Shown here in pieces: positions 1 through 9,346 of a stretch of DNA of 64,000 bases. Every line of letters begins with the position of its first letter. Position 1 is the first letter of the stretch. The notes below the pieces were generated by a model that worked only from the letters and a program-made list of their open reading frames with translations, was not told the DNA's origin and did no database searches. The DNA comes from Jeongeupia sp. HS-3 (GTDB lineage Bacteria; Pseudomonadota; Gammaproteobacteria; Burkholderiales; Chitinibacteraceae), in NCBI RefSeq assembly GCF_015140455.1, contig NZ_AP024094.1:1-64000 (forward strand), in the 5' to 3' direction. A program made the position numbers and the translations under genes.

Positions 1-18
1 CGAATAAGGACTGGATTC

Positions 19-330
19 ATGCAAAGCCAAAAAATCCGTATCCGCCTGAAGGCTTTCGACTACGCGTTGATCGACCGTTCGGCCCAAGAAATCGTTGACA
101 CTGCCAAGCGCACTGGCGCTGTGGTTAAGGGTCCGGTTCCGCTGCCGACCAAGATCGAGCGTTTTGACGTGCTGAGCTCGCCGCACGTTAACAAGACTGC
201 GCGCGACCAGTTCGAAATCCGTACTCACCTGCGCCTGATGGACATTGTTGATCCGACTGACAAGACCGTTGATGCGCTGATGAAGCTGGATCTGCCGGCT
301 GGCGTTGACGTCGAAATCAAGCTGCAGTAA
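19..330 (+). CDS. rpsJ: 30S ribosomal protein S10
   Basis: S10 (103 aa, the usual length) binds the 3' major domain of 16S rRNA in the small-subunit head. As NusE it also partners NusB in antitermination. The sequence is recognisable from the opening [12 protein letters not shown] and the internal [18 protein letters not shown]-type loop region. A Shine-Dalgarno AAGGA (6-10) lies 8 nt before the ATG. Bases 2-7 read GAATAA and could be the last codon and stop of an upstream tuf gene, the usual neighbour, but seven bases cannot prove this. A strong hairpin terminator follows 67 nt after the stop, so rpsJ is probably the last gene of the upstream str-type transcript. Confidence 0.98.
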   Translation: MQSQKIRIRLKAFDYALIDRSAQEIVDTAKRTGAVVKGPVPLPTKIERFDVLSSPHVNKTARDQFEIRTHLRLMDIVDPTDKTVDALMKLDLPAGVDVEIKLQ

Positions 331-339
331 TTGGCACTA

Positions 340-374
340 TTTTGTCGCAAGTGCGCTAAGTGCTTGCGACAAAA
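340..374. repeat. 12-bp inverted repeat in the rpsJ-rplC spacer
   Basis: Perfect 12-bp arms (TTTTGTCGCAAG at 340-351 and its complement at 363-374) flank an 11-nt loop. No T-tract follows on the plus strand, so it is not a classical terminator. Its right arm carries the proposed -35 element of the rplC promoter, so the structure could be an operator, or an RNA hairpin on transcripts reading through from rpsJ. Confidence 0.6.
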
Positions 375-393
375 CAAAAAGTTGTGCTAGTAT
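364..393 (+). promoter_or_regulatory. Predicted sigma70 promoter for rplC (S10 operon body)
   Basis: The -35-like TTGCGA (364-369) is separated by 18 nt from TAGTAT (388-393). The -10 is extended by TG at 385-386. Transcription should start near 400, just inside the following hairpin. The GC-rich discriminator CGCGGG resembles those of stringently controlled ribosomal promoters. This is a sequence-based prediction only. Confidence 0.5.
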
Positions 394-396
394 CGC

Positions 397-430
397 GGGC
401 TTATCACTTTCGAGTGATAAGCCCTTTTTT
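397..430 (+). terminator. Rho-independent terminator between rpsJ and rplC
   Basis: A perfect 12-bp stem (GGGCTTATCACT, 397-408, with its complement at 413-424) closes a TTCG loop and is followed by six T residues (425-430). This is a textbook intrinsic terminator inside the normally continuous S10 operon. If the promoter at 364-393 is used, the lower part of this hairpin becomes the 5' end of the rplC message. Confidence 0.85.
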
Positions 431-486
431 ATTTTTAGTTGGTTATTTGCCGATCAATCGTAATCGGCCCTGAAAAGGAAATAACT

Positions 487-1131
487 ATGAGCTTAGGTCT
501 TGTCGGTCGCAAAGTCGGCATGACTCGCGTCTTCTCCGAGGATGGTGCATCCATTCCGGTGACGGTGCTGGACATGTCCGCAAATCGCGTCACGCAAATC
601 AAGTCCGTGGAAGCCGACGGCTATGCAGCCGTTCAGGTGACTTTTGGTGCCAAGAAAGCAAGCCGCGTCAATAAAGCGGAAGCTGGTCATTTTGCCAAGG
701 CAGGTGTCGAAGCCGGCCTCGGACTCGTAGAGTTCCGTGTCGCTGCTGAGAAGCTTGTCGATATGAAGGCTGGTGATTCGCTGTCCGTTGAGTTGTTCGC
801 CGCTGGTCAATTGGTTGATGTCACCGGTACCTCGTTGGGTAAAGGTTTCTCGGGCGTTATCAAACGTCATAACTTCCGTTCCAATCGCGCGTCGCACGGT
901 AACTCCCGTTCGCACAACACGCCGGGTTCGATCGGTCAGGCACAAGATCCGGGTCGCGTTTTCCCGGGTAAGCGCATGGCAGGTCAGCTGGGTAATGTGA
1001 AGGCGACCGTTCAGAATCTGGAAATCGTGCGTATCGATGCTGATCGTCAATTGCTGTTGGTCAAGGGCGCAGTCCCTGGTTCCAAGGGTAATGACGTAGT
1101 CGTTCGTCCGAGTGTCAAGGCGGGTGCGTAA
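487..1131 (+). CDS. rplC: 50S ribosomal protein L3
   Basis: L3 (214 aa) is an early-assembling protein that reaches towards the peptidyl transferase centre. The body contains the conserved [13 protein letters not shown] and [18 protein letters not shown] segments. The Gln of the GQAQ region corresponds to the residue methylated by PrmB in E. coli. The reading frame is open upstream to 439, but ATG 487 has AAGGAAA just before it and gives the family N-terminus [16 protein letters not shown]. Its stop shares a base with the rplD start (TAATG), indicating translational coupling. Confidence 0.98.
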   Translation: MSLGLVGRKVGMTRVFSEDGASIPVTVLDMSANRVTQIKSVEADGYAAVQVTFGAKKASRVNKAEAGHFAKAGVEAGLGLVEFRVAAEKLVDMKAGDSLSVELFAAGQLVDVTGTSLGKGFSGVIKRHNFRSNRASHGNSRSHNTPGSIGQAQDPGRVFPGKRMAGQLGNVKATVQNLEIVRIDADRQLLLVKGAVPGSKGNDVVVRPSVKAGA

Positions 1132-1751
1132 TGGAACTTAAAGTCATCAATGCTAATGGCGAAGCGCAAGCCGCTGTCGCCGCATCGGATGTGCTGTTTG
1201 CTCGTGATTTCAACGAAGCGCTGGTTCACCAGGTTGTGACCGCTTACTTCGCGAATGCACGTAGCGGCAATCGCGCCCAGCTGGGTCGCGATGCAGTGCA
1301 TCACTCCACCAAGAAGCCGTTCAAGCAAAAGGGCACCGGTCGTGCTCGTGCTGGTATGACTTCGTCGCCGTTGTGGCGTGGTGGTGGCCGGGCGTTCCCG
1401 AATAGCCCGGATGAGAATTTCAGCCATAAAGTTAACCGCAAGATGTACCGCGCCGGCATTGCGACCATTCTGTCGCAACTCGTGCGTGAAGATCGTCTGA
1501 TCGTGGTTGATTCGTTGTCGCTGGAAGCCCCGAAGACCAAGGTTTTGGTGCAAAAGCTCGACGCGCTCAAGCTCGATTCGGTGCTTTTCATCACCAAGGA
1601 ACTGGACGAGAACCTGTACCTTGCCTCCCGCAATCTGCCGCACGTGCTCGTTCTCGAGCCGAGCCAGGCTGATCCGGTGAGTCTGGTTCGCTTCAAGAAA
1701 GTGGTGCTGACCCGTGATGCGCTGGCCGCTTTTGAGGAGATGTTCGCATGA
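1131..1751 (+). CDS. rplD: 50S ribosomal protein L4
   Basis: L4 (206 aa) has a globular domain on the 50S surface and a long loop lining the exit tunnel. The loop motif [20 protein letters not shown] is present. In E. coli L4 also represses its own operon through the mRNA leader ahead of rpsJ. Here that region is replaced by a terminator/promoter junction ahead of rplC, so any autoregulation would have to act there; that is inference. The gene overlaps rplC by 1 nt and rplW by 4 nt (ATGA). Confidence 0.98.
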   Translation: MELKVINANGEAQAAVAASDVLFARDFNEALVHQVVTAYFANARSGNRAQLGRDAVHHSTKKPFKQKGTGRARAGMTSSPLWRGGGRAFPNSPDENFSHKVNRKMYRAGIATILSQLVREDRLIVVDSLSLEAPKTKVLVQKLDALKLDSVLFITKELDENLYLASRNLPHVLVLEPSQADPVSLVRFKKVVLTRDALAAFEEMFA

Positions 1752-2053
1752 CGCAATTCACCGAAAACCGTCTGCTCCAGGTTCTGTTGGCGCCGGTTGT
1801 GTCGGAAAAGACCACGTTCGTTGCTGAAAAGAACGAGCAAGTGGTGTTCCGCGTTTCCGTTGATGCCACCAAGGCCGAGATCAAGGCAGCAGTCGAGCTG
1901 CTGTTCAAGGTCAAGGTCGAGGGTGTGACCGTGCTTAACGTAAAGGGCAAGGGCAAGCGCTTTGGCCGTTTCGTTGGTCGTCGCAAAGACTGGAAGAAAG
2001 CTTACGTCAGCCTCGCGGCCGGTCAAGAACTTGACCTCGCAGCTGCGCAATAA
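1748..2053 (+). CDS. rplW: 50S ribosomal protein L23
   Basis: L23 (101 aa) lies at the polypeptide tunnel exit and is the docking site for trigger factor and SRP. The N-terminal part matches the family ([19 protein letters not shown]), and the basic [19 protein letters not shown] loop is conserved. It begins with an ATGA overlap on the rplD stop and ends 11 nt before rplB. The partner ffh (SRP protein) is also in this window at 24.4 kb. Confidence 0.97.
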   Translation: MTQFTENRLLQVLLAPVVSEKTTFVAEKNEQVVFRVSVDATKAEIKAAVELLFKVKVEGVTVLNVKGKGKRFGRFVGRRKDWKKAYVSLAAGQELDLAAAQ

Positions 2054-2064
2054 GGGGACTGAAA

Positions 2065-2898
<834 letters not shown>

Positions 2899-2904
2899 TT
2901 GAAC

Positions 2905-3180
2905 ATGTCACGTTCTGTCAAGAAAGGCCCGTTCGTTGACCTGCACCTGATCAAGAAGATCGAGACTGCACGCAACTCGAACGACAAGCGCCCGATCAAG
3001 ACCTGGTCGCGTCGTTCCACGGTGCTGCCGGATTTCGTCGGTCTGACGATTGCTGTGCACAACGGCAAACAGCACGTTCCGGTTTACGTGAACGAAAACA
3101 TGGTTGGCCATAAGCTCGGTGAGTTCGCACTTACCCGGACTTTTAAAGGCCATGCTGCCGATAAAAAAGCCAAGCGATAA
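2905..3180 (+). CDS. rpsS: 30S ribosomal protein S19
   Basis: S19 (91 aa) forms a head heterodimer with S13 near the A site. The start is ATG 2905 ([18 protein letters not shown]). An in-frame TTG at 2899 would add two residues absent from the family and lacks better support. The [20 protein letters not shown] block is diagnostic. It lies 6 nt after the rplB stop, whose last codons AAGGGGTAA supply the Shine-Dalgarno. Confidence 0.97.
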   Translation: MSRSVKKGPFVDLHLIKKIETARNSNDKRPIKTWSRRSTVLPDFVGLTIAVHNGKQHVPVYVNENMVGHKLGEFALTRTFKGHAADKKAKR

Positions 3181-3189
3181 GGTGAAGAC

Positions 3190-3519
3190 ATGCAAGTATC
3201 CGCTGTACTGAGCAGTGCTCGTGTTTCCGCCCAAAAAGCACGCCTGGTCGCTGACCTGGTTCGTGGCAAATCGGTGGAGCAGGCGCTGAACATTCTGGCT
3301 TTCAGCCCGAAGAAAAGCGCTGTTTTGATCAAGAAAGTGCTCGAGTCGGCAATTGCCAACGCAGAGCACAACGAGGGTGCCGATATCGACAGCCTCAAGG
3401 TCGCCACGATTTTTGTGGATAAGGGTCCGTCCCTCAAGCGTTTTACCGCTCGTGCCAAGGGCCGCGGTAACAAGATTGAGAAGCAGACCTGCCACATCAC
3501 GCTGACTGTCGGCGACTAA
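3190..3519 (+). CDS. rplV: 50S ribosomal protein L22
   Basis: L22 (109 aa) spans the 50S; its beta-hairpin ([20 protein letters not shown]) helps form the exit-tunnel constriction with L4. The N-terminal domain [20 protein letters not shown] is typical. A macrolide-resistance deletion site lies in the hairpin in other species; no such deletion is seen here. AAGGTGAAGA precedes the ATG. Confidence 0.97.
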   Translation: MQVSAVLSSARVSAQKARLVADLVRGKSVEQALNILAFSPKKSAVLIKKVLESAIANAEHNEGADIDSLKVATIFVDKGPSLKRFTARAKGRGNKIEKQTCHITLTVGD

Positions 3520-3528
3520 GGAGCGAAT

Positions 3529-4233
3529 ATGGGTCAGAAAATTCATCCGACGGGTTTTCGTCTCGCCGTCACCAAGAACTGGGCCTCGCGTTGGTACGCC
3601 AACAGCAAGAACTTCGCTGGCATGCTCAATGCTGACATTGAAGTTCGTGAGTTTCTGAAGAAGAAGCTTGCTAACGCCTCGGTCAGCCGTGTGGTGATCG
3701 AACGTCCGGCCAAGAATGCCCGCATCACCATTCACACTGCCCGTCCGGGTGTGGTGATTGGTAAGAAGGGTGAGGATATCGAACAGCTGAAGAAACAGCT
3801 GCAGAGCATCCTTAAGGTGCCGGTGCACGTCAATATCGAAGAAGTTCGCAAGCCGGAAATCGACGCGCAGATCATCGCCGACAGCATTGCATCGCAGCTC
3901 GAAAAGCGCGTGATGTTCCGTCGTGCTATGAAGCGTGCGATGCAAAACGCCATGCGTCTGGGTGCCCAGGGCATCAAGATCATGTCGGCTGGTCGTCTGA
4001 ACGGCATCGAAATCGCTCGTACCGAATGGTACCGCGAAGGCCGTGTGCCATTGCACACCCTGCGCGCCGATATCGATTACGCGACCTCGGAAGCCAAGAC
4101 CACGTACGGCATCATTGGTATCAAGGTCTGGGTCTACAAGGGCGACATGAAGCCGGGCGAGAAGGCTGCTGAACCGGCGCCGGAAACTCAAAGGAAAGCA
4201 CGTAAGGGGCCACGCAATGCTGCAGCCAACTAG
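3529..4233 (+). CDS. rpsC: 30S ribosomal protein S3
   Basis: S3 (234 aa) sits at the mRNA entry tunnel and contributes to mRNA unwinding. The N-terminal [20 protein letters not shown] motif, a KH domain ([19 protein letters not shown], about residues 67-86) and the C-terminal [17 protein letters not shown] block are all present. The Lys/Arg-rich tail ends in the rplP start region, giving an overlap of 17 nt. Confidence 0.98.
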   Translation: MGQKIHPTGFRLAVTKNWASRWYANSKNFAGMLNADIEVREFLKKKLANASVSRVVIERPAKNARITIHTARPGVVIGKKGEDIEQLKKQLQSILKVPVHVNIEEVRKPEIDAQIIADSIASQLEKRVMFRRAMKRAMQNAMRLGAQGIKIMSAGRLNGIEIARTEWYREGRVPLHTLRADIDYATSEAKTTYGIIGIKVWVYKGDMKPGEKAAEPAPETQRKARKGPRNAAAN

Positions 4234-4633
4234 ACTTAAATACCGCAAGGTTCAGAAGGGCCGCAACACCGGTATCGCTACCCGCGGTAACAGCGTTGCC
4301 TTCGGTACCTTTGGTCTGAAAGCCACCAGCCGCGGTCGCCTGACTGCTCGCCAGATCGAAGCTGCCCGTCGCGCTATCACCCGCTACATCAAGCGTGGTG
4401 GTCGCGTGTGGATTCGCGCCTTCCCGGATAAACCGATTTCGACCAAGCCGGCCGAAGTGCGGATGGGTAATGGTAAGGGTAGCCCGGAGTTCTGGGTTGC
4501 CGAGATCCAGCCGGGCAAAGTCCTGTATGAACTCGACGGCGTGACCGAAGAAGTTGCTCGCGAAGCGTTCCGCCTGGCCTCGGCCAAGCTGCCGTTCGCG
4601 ACTACCTTCGTTACGCGCCAAGTGGGGCAATGA
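4217..4633 (+). CDS. rplP: 50S ribosomal protein L16
   Basis: L16 (138 aa) organises the A-tRNA side of the 50S and is assembled late. The start [17 protein letters not shown] matches the family, so the 17-nt overlap with rpsC is real. The segment [20 protein letters not shown] contains the Arg that corresponds to the RoxA/YcfD hydroxylation site of E. coli L16. The stop overlaps rpmC. Confidence 0.97.
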   Translation: MLQPTRLKYRKVQKGRNTGIATRGNSVAFGTFGLKATSRGRLTARQIEAARRAITRYIKRGGRVWIRAFPDKPISTKPAEVRMGNGKGSPEFWVAEIQPGKVLYELDGVTEEVAREAFRLASAKLPFATTFVTRQVGQ

Positions 4634-4821
4634 TGAAAGCTGCTGAACTGCGTCAAAAATCCGTCGAAGAGCTCAAGGTTGAGCTGACGGCGCTGCTCAA
4701 AGCCCAATTCAGCCTGCGCATGCAAAATGCGACCGGCCAACTGGCAAAAAACAGCGAAATCACCCGGGTGCGCAAGAATATTGCGCGCGTACACACCATC
4801 CTGGCTGAGAAGGCTGCTTAA
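4630..4821 (+). CDS. rpmC: 50S ribosomal protein L29
   Basis: L29 (62-63 aa) is a small two-helix protein beside L23 at the tunnel exit. The N-terminus [17 protein letters not shown] is typical. Two consecutive ATG codons (4630 and 4633) are possible starts. The first overlaps the rplP stop as ATGA; the second gives the more usual MKAAELR. Either choice changes a single residue. Confidence 0.95.
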   Translation: MMKAAELRQKSVEELKVELTALLKAQFSLRMQNATGQLAKNSEITRVRKNIARVHTILAEKAA

Positions 4822-4823
4822 TT

Positions 4824-5087
4824 ATGAGCGAAGCGAAACTCAAGCGTACGCTGACGGGTCGTATCGTCAGCGACAAAATGGACAAGACGGTTACCGTGCT
4901 CGTAGAGCATTTGGTAAAGCACCCGCTGTACGGCAAGGTGCTGCGTCGATCCAGAAAATACCATGCGCATGACGAAACGAATCAGTATCACGAAGGTGAT
5001 CTGGTTAGCATCGTCGAAGGTCGTCCGCTGTCCAAGACCAAGTCCTGGGTAGTGACTGCGCTGATCGAAAAAGCACGCGTTGTCTGA
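4824..5087 (+). CDS. rpsQ: 30S ribosomal protein S17
   Basis: S17 (87 aa) is an OB-fold primary binder of 16S rRNA helix 11. The conserved [17 protein letters not shown] and SRKYHAHDE segments are visible. It begins 2 nt after rpmC and is the last gene of the S10 unit: a 202-nt gap with a hairpin and a new promoter follows, so transcription of rplN probably restarts there. Confidence 0.97.
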   Translation: MSEAKLKRTLTGRIVSDKMDKTVTVLVEHLVKHPLYGKVLRRSRKYHAHDETNQYHEGDLVSIVEGRPLSKTKSWVVTALIEKARVV

Positions 5088-5118
5088 TCGACGGCGGGCC
5101 GGTTTTCCGGTCTAGTGC

Positions 5119-5147
5119 TTGCACGGGCATTGTACGTCTTGTACAAT
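5119..5147 (+). promoter_or_regulatory. Predicted sigma70 promoter for the spc operon (rplN)
   Basis: TTGCAC (5119-5124) and TACAAT (5142-5147) are spaced by 17 nt, with a GC-rich discriminator GCCCG. The -10 lies in the right arm of the 5124-5152 hairpin, so the same DNA ends the upstream unit and starts the next one. The rplN leader would be about 135 nt and contains a small CCCC/GGGG hairpin near 5196-5207. Confidence 0.55.
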
Positions 5148-5155
5148 GCCCGTTT
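5124..5155 (+). terminator. Terminator-like hairpin after rpsQ
   Basis: Perfect 12-bp arms (CGGGCATTGTAC at 5124-5135, complement at 5141-5152) enclose a 5-nt loop and are followed by only three T residues. The stem is strong but the T-tract is short, so termination may be partial. It overlaps the rplN promoter. Confidence 0.6.
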
Positions 5156-5289
5156 CCCCATTCGCGGCGGTGTTGTTTGCTGTCGTGTGTTTCTTCCCCT
5201 TGCGGGGTCCAAAACTGACTGCATTGCTCGGTTTGCCGGGCGTCTCGGCTCTGTCGAGGTTTGCGGTACAAGTTGGAGGTTGTTCTTCC

Positions 5290-5658
5290 ATGATCCAAAT
5301 GCAATCCATGTTGGAGGTTGCAGACAATACCGGTGCGCGTCACGTTATGTGCATCAAGGTGTTGGGCGGCTCCAAACGTCGCTACGCTTCGGTGGGCGAT
5401 ATCATCAAAGTGACCATCAAGGATGCGGCGCCGCGTGGCCGTGTCAAGAAGGGTGACGTGTACAGTGCCGTAGTGGTTCGTACCGCTAAGGGTGTGCGTC
5501 GCGCTGATGGCTCGCTGATCAAGTTCGACGGCAATGCCGCCGTTCTCCTTAACAACAAGCTTGAGCCGATCGGCACCCGTATCTTCGGGCCGGTAACGCG
5601 TGAGCTGCGCACCGAGAAGTTCATGAAGATCGTCTCGCTTGCGCCGGAAGTGTTGTAA
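5290..5658 (+). CDS. rplN: 50S ribosomal protein L14
   Basis: L14 (122 aa) forms intersubunit bridges and contacts L19. The ATG at 5290 gives the exact family start [17 protein letters not shown]. The frame is open further upstream to 5119, but that stretch is the leader: it contains the promoter and encodes nothing resembling L14. TTGGAGG at 5273-5279 is the Shine-Dalgarno. First gene of the spc-type unit. Confidence 0.98.
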   Translation: MIQMQSMLEVADNTGARHVMCIKVLGGSKRRYASVGDIIKVTIKDAAPRGRVKKGDVYSAVVVRTAKGVRRADGSLIKFDGNAAVLLNNKLEPIGTRIFGPVTRELRTEKFMKIVSLAPEVL

Positions 5659-5669
5659 GGAGAGATGGT

Positions 5670-5990
5670 ATGAAAAAAATTCGCAAAGGTGACGAGATCA
5701 TCGTCATCACGGGTAAGGACAGCGGCAAGCGCGGTACCGTGCTGCGCGTGCTGCCGACGTCTGATCAAGTGATCGTTGAAGGTGTGAACGTTGCTAAAAA
5801 GCACGTGAAGCCGAATCCGATGCGCGGTCAGCAAGGCGGTATTGTCGAAAAAACCATGCCGATGCACGTTTCTAACGTTGCGATTTTCAATGCTGCGACC
5901 GGCAAAGCCGACCGCGTTGGCTTCAAGCTGCTCGATGACGGCAAGAAGGTACGCGTGTTCAAGTCCAGCGGCGAAGTGATTGGCGCTTAA
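5670..5990 (+). CDS. rplX: 50S ribosomal protein L24
   Basis: L24 (106 aa) is one of the two assembly-initiating proteins of the 50S. A KOW motif occupies roughly residues 4-31 ([19 protein letters not shown]). The [19 protein letters not shown] segment is also typical. AAGGAGAG precedes the ATG, and the gene follows rplN by 11 nt. Confidence 0.97.
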   Translation: MKKIRKGDEIIVITGKDSGKRGTVLRVLPTSDQVIVEGVNVAKKHVKPNPMRGQQGGIVEKTMPMHVSNVAIFNAATGKADRVGFKLLDDGKKVRVFKSSGEVIGA

Positions 5991-6001
5991 GGGGTATAAA
6001 C

Positions 6002-6541
6002 ATGGCTCGTTTGCAAGATTTTTACAAAGAGCAGGTTGTACCGGCGCTGATTCAGCAGTTCGGTTACAAGTCCGTGATGGAAGTGCCGCGCATCGAAAAA
6101 ATCACCGTCAACATGGGTGTTGGTGAAGCGGTTGCTGACAAAAAAGTGATGGAATTCGCAGTTGGCGATATGGAAAAGATCACCGGCCAAAAAGCCGTGG
6201 TCACCAAGGCTAAAAAGTCGATCGCCGGCTTCAAGATTCGTGACGGTTACCCGGTTGGCTGCAAAGTCACCCTGCGTCGCGAGCGGATGTTCGAGTTCTT
6301 TGATCGCCTGGTTTCGGTTGCGCTGCCGCGCGTCCGTGACTTCCGTGGTGTGCCTGCCAAGTCGTTTGACGGTCGCGGCAACTTCAACATGGGTGTGCGT
6401 GAACAGATCATTTTCCCGGAAATCGAGTACGACAAGATCGATGCTCTCCGCGGTATGAACATCACCATCACCACGACGGCGAAGACTGACGAAGAAGCGC
6501 GTGCGCTGCTGTCGGCCTTCAAGTTTCCGTTCAAGAACTGA
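6002..6541 (+). CDS. rplE: 50S ribosomal protein L5
   Basis: L5 (179 aa) binds 5S rRNA in the central protuberance with L18 and contacts S13 of the small subunit. Family signatures are [16 protein letters not shown] near residue 26 and the C-terminal [19 protein letters not shown]. In E. coli the rplX-rplE mRNA region is the target of S8 repression; I did not model the equivalent RNA structure here. Confidence 0.98.
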   Translation: MARLQDFYKEQVVPALIQQFGYKSVMEVPRIEKITVNMGVGEAVADKKVMEFAVGDMEKITGQKAVVTKAKKSIAGFKIRDGYPVGCKVTLRRERMFEFFDRLVSVALPRVRDFRGVPAKSFDGRGNFNMGVREQIIFPEIEYDKIDALRGMNITITTTAKTDEEARALLSAFKFPFKN

Positions 6542-6548
6542 GGCGATC

Positions 6549-6854
6549 ATGGCAAAACTTGCACTGATTAAACGTGAAGAAAAGCGTCGCGCCGTTGTTG
6601 AAAAGTTTGCTGCCAAGCGCAATGCGCTGGTTGCAATCATCAATGATGCCAACGCCAGCGAAGAAGACCAGTTCCAGGCTCGCCTGAAGCTGCAACAGCT
6701 GCCGCGTAACTCCAGCAAAGTCCGTTTGCATAACCGTTGCGCGTTGACCGGTCGTCCGCGTGGTGTGTACAGCAAATTTGGCCTTGGCCGTAACAAACTG
6801 CGCGAGCTCGCCATGAAGGGTGAAATTCCCGGCATGGTGAAGGCCAGCTGGTAA
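6549..6854 (+). CDS. rpsN: 30S ribosomal protein S14 (zinc-independent form)
   Basis: S14 (101 aa) is in the 30S head. This is the long, zinc-free form: only one Cys (in [10 protein letters not shown]) is present, with no CxxC pairs. The start is ATG 6549 ([14 protein letters not shown]); the frame is open further upstream only because it runs through the end of rplE. It lies 7 nt after rplE. Confidence 0.97.
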   Translation: MAKLALIKREEKRRAVVEKFAAKRNALVAIINDANASEEDQFQARLKLQQLPRNSSKVRLHNRCALTGRPRGVYSKFGLGRNKLRELAMKGEIPGMVKASW

Positions 6855-6869
6855 TAGGAGAATAGAAAC

Positions 6870-7262
6870 ATGGCAATGCATGATCCTATCGCCGATATGC
6901 TGACCCGTATCCGTAACGCGCAGCGTGCGGACAAGGTTTCGGTGGCGATGCCGTCTTCCAAGCTGAAGGTGGCAATTGCTGAAGTGCTGCAGTCCGAGGG
7001 TTACGTTGAATCCTTCGCTGTGGTTGGTGATGTGAAGCCTACGCTGACCATCGAACTCAAGTACTACGCCGGTCGTCCGGTGATCGAACGCATCGATCGT
7101 ATTTCTAAGCCGGGTCTGCGCATCTACAAGGGTGCCACGGATATTCCGCGCGTGATGAACGGTCTTGGCGTTGCGATCCTGTCCACCTCCAAGGGTGTGA
7201 TGACCGACCGCAAAGCGCGCGCCCAGGGTATTGGCGGCGAGCTGCTGTGCGTTGTGGCTTAA
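6870..7262 (+). CDS. rpsH: 30S ribosomal protein S8
   Basis: S8 (130 aa) binds 16S helix 21 and is the translational repressor of the spc operon in E. coli. The N-terminal [18 protein letters not shown] and the C-terminal [20 protein letters not shown] are diagnostic. GGAGAATAG precedes ATG 6870. A second in-frame ATG two codons later is less likely because homologues begin one or two residues before the DPIADM motif. Confidence 0.97.
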   Translation: MAMHDPIADMLTRIRNAQRADKVSVAMPSSKLKVAIAEVLQSEGYVESFAVVGDVKPTLTIELKYYAGRPVIERIDRISKPGLRIYKGATDIPRVMNGLGVAILSTSKGVMTDRKARAQGIGGELLCVVA

Positions 7263-7273
7263 GGGGATAACCA

Positions 7274-7807
7274 ATGTCTCGTGTAGCTAAAAATCCGGTA
7301 GCCATCCCGGCCGGCGTTGAAGTCAAGATTGGCGCCGAAGAAATTGTAATCAAGGGCCCGAACGGTTCGCTGGCTCAGCCACTGACCGGGAACGTGGATG
7401 TCAAGGTTGAAGACAACGCACTGGTGTTTGCCGCCCGCAATGGTGACAAGCAATCCCGTTCGATGTCCGGTACCTTGCGCGCACTGGTCAACAACATGGT
7501 TATCGGTGTCTCCAAGGGCTTCGAGCGCAAGCTCACCCTGGTTGGCGTGGGTTACCGTGCTCAAGCTCAAGGCGACGTACTCAATCTGACGCTCGGTTTC
7601 TCCCACCCAGTCGCGCACAAGATGCCGGCCGGTGTGAAGGTGGAAACGCCGACGCAGACCGAGGTCGTGCTCAAGGGCGCCGACAAGCAGGCTATTGGCC
7701 AGGTCGCAGCTGACATCCGCGCATATCGCGCGCCGGAACCATATAAGGGTAAGGGCGTTCGCTATTCGGATGAGGTTGTGGTCCGGAAAGAAACCAAGAA
7801 GAAGTAA
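7274..7807 (+). CDS. rplF: 50S ribosomal protein L6
   Basis: L6 (177 aa) consists of two similar alpha/beta domains and lies near the factor-binding site. The signature [20 protein letters not shown] closes the protein. It follows rpsH by 11 nt with AAGGGGAT as Shine-Dalgarno. Length and motifs are ordinary. Confidence 0.97.
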   Translation: MSRVAKNPVAIPAGVEVKIGAEEIVIKGPNGSLAQPLTGNVDVKVEDNALVFAARNGDKQSRSMSGTLRALVNNMVIGVSKGFERKLTLVGVGYRAQAQGDVLNLTLGFSHPVAHKMPAGVKVETPTQTEVVLKGADKQAIGQVAADIRAYRAPEPYKGKGVRYSDEVVVRKETKKK

Positions 7808-7820
7808 TCGAGGCTGAATC

Positions 7821-8174
7821 ATGGACAAGAAAGAAACTCGACTCCGCCGCGCACGCAAAACCCGTGCAAAGATTGCGGAGCTCAAGGTGGTGCGTTTGTC
7901 GGTGCATCGCACCAACAGCCATATCTATGCGCAAGTTATCGACGCAACCGGCAGCAAAGTGCTGGCCATTGCCTCGACGCTTGAAGCGGATGTGCGCGCT
8001 CAGGTCAAGAACGGTGCTTCGGTCGAAGCCGCTACGGTCATCGGCAAGCGTATTGCTGAAAAGGCCAAGGCCGCTGGCGTTGAACAAGTAGCGTTCGATC
8101 GTTCCGGTTTCCACTATCACGGTCGCGTAAAGGCTCTGGCCGACGCGGCTCGTGAAGGCGGCCTCGTCTTCTAA
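7821..8174 (+). CDS. rplR: 50S ribosomal protein L18
   Basis: L18 (117 aa) binds 5S rRNA with L5. A basic N-terminal tail ([16 protein letters not shown]) precedes the conserved [16 protein letters not shown] strand and the C-terminal [20 protein letters not shown]. It starts 13 nt after rplF and is followed by rpsE after 13 nt. Confidence 0.97.
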   Translation: MDKKETRLRRARKTRAKIAELKVVRLSVHRTNSHIYAQVIDATGSKVLAIASTLEADVRAQVKNGASVEAATVIGKRIAEKAKAAGVEQVAFDRSGFHYHGRVKALADAAREGGLVF

Positions 8175-8187
8175 TTGGAGTTATCAA

Positions 8188-8700
8188 ATGGCTAGAAACG
8201 AAGCAGAAGATCGTCAGGACGGCCTTCGCGAGAAAATGGTTGGCGTGAATCGCGTCACCAAGGTCGTGAAGGGTGGCCGGATCATGGGCTTTGCCGCACT
8301 GACCGTCGTTGGCGACGGTGATGGTGGCGTTGGCATGGGCAAGGGTAAAGCGAAGGAAGTGCCGGTTGCGGTACAGAAGGCGCTGGACGAAGCCCGTCGC
8401 AAGCTGTTCAAGGCATCGCTGAAGAACGGCACCGTGCCGCACTCGGTAATTGGCAAGCATGGCGCGACCACCGTGTTCATGCAGCCGGCTCCGGAAGGCA
8501 CTGGCATTATCGCCGGCGGCCCGATGCGCGCTGTGTTCGAAGTGGCTGGTGTGCATAACATCACCGCCAAGATTCACGGTTCGACTAACCCGTACAACGT
8601 GGTTCGCGCTACGCTGGACGGCCTTGCCAAGCTGCACACCGCTGGTGATATCGCGGCTAAGCGTGGCAAGACCGTCGAAGAAATCTTCGGGGGTGAATGA
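8188..8700 (+). CDS. rpsE: 30S ribosomal protein S5
   Basis: S5 (170 aa) guards decoding fidelity and the mRNA entry site. It has a double-stranded-RNA-binding-like N-terminal domain with the spectinomycin loop [19 protein letters not shown], and a C-terminal domain with [19 protein letters not shown] 8188 follows TTGGAG and gives [19 protein letters not shown]; the 12 codons available upstream overlap the rplR stop and do not match the family. Confidence 0.97.
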   Translation: MARNEAEDRQDGLREKMVGVNRVTKVVKGGRIMGFAALTVVGDGDGGVGMGKGKAKEVPVAVQKALDEARRKLFKASLKNGTVPHSVIGKHGATTVFMQPAPEGTGIIAGGPMRAVFEVAGVHNITAKIHGSTNPYNVVRATLDGLAKLHTAGDIAAKRGKTVEEIFGGE

Positions 8701-8885
8701 TGACTGACGCGAAGAAACTCAAAGTCACGCTCGTCAAGAGCCTGATCGGTCGCCTGGAAAGCCATAAGGCATGCGCCCGTGGTCTGGGCCTGCGTAAGCT
8801 GAACAGCTCGTCGGAAGTGATCGATACCCCGGAAAACCGCGGCATGATCAACAAGATCAGCTACCTCGTGAAGGTGGAGGGCTAA
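8697..8885 (+). CDS. rpmD: 50S ribosomal protein L30
   Basis: L30 (61-62 aa) is a small surface protein of the 50S. The family pattern [28 protein letters not shown] is clear. Two adjacent ATG codons (8697, 8700) are possible; the first overlaps the rpsE stop as ATGA. It is followed directly by rplO with no gap. Confidence 0.96.
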   Translation: MMTDAKKLKVTLVKSLIGRLESHKACARGLGLRKLNSSSEVIDTPENRGMINKISYLVKVEG

Positions 8886-9320
8886 ATGGAACTGAATAAC
8901 CTGAAACCGGGTGTTGGCGCCAAGCACGCCAAACGCCGCGTCGGTCGTGGTATCGGCTCTGGCCTGGGCAAGACCTCGGGTCGTGGCCACAAGGGTCAGA
9001 AGTCGCGTACTGGTGGCTTCCACAAGGTTGGCTTCGAAGGCGGTCAAATGCCGCTGCAACGTCGTCTGCCGAAGCGGGGCTTCAAGTCGCTCACCGCGGG
9101 CCAATCGGCTCAGATCAGCCTGGCTGACCTGAATCGTTTGCCGGTGAACGAAATCGACTTCCTGACGCTGTTGCAGGCAGGGCTGGTTTCCCAGCGCGCC
9201 AAGCAAGCTAAGGTGATCCTGGCTGGTACGATCGAACGCGCTGTTACGCTGAAGGGCATTGCTGCCACTAAGGGTGCACGTGCTGCGATCGAAGCCGCTG
9301 GTGGCTCCATCGCCGAGTAA
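8886..9320 (+). CDS. rplO: 50S ribosomal protein L15
   Basis: L15 (144 aa) is a late-assembly protein. The Gly/Arg/Lys-rich N-terminus includes [20 protein letters not shown]-like sequence (the true string reads [13 protein letters not shown]), and [18 protein letters not shown] is the family signature. GGAGG of the rpmD end serves as Shine-Dalgarno. secY follows after 26 nt. Confidence 0.97.
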   Translation: MELNNLKPGVGAKHAKRRVGRGIGSGLGKTSGRGHKGQKSRTGGFHKVGFEGGQMPLQRRLPKRGFKSLTAGQSAQISLADLNRLPVNEIDFLTLLQAGLVSQRAKQAKVILAGTIERAVTLKGIAATKGARAAIEAAGGSIAE

Positions 9321-9346
9321 TTTCGGCTACTGAATAGGGCAGTAAC

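Noticed and set aside
2908-4248. 446-codon minus-strand frame across rpsS, rplV and rpsC
   Set aside because: Mirror image of strong ribosomal genes, with no ribosome-binding site and no recognisable product.
5119-5289. N-terminal extension of rplN by 57 codons
   Set aside because: It contains the terminator and promoter and encodes residues absent from L14.
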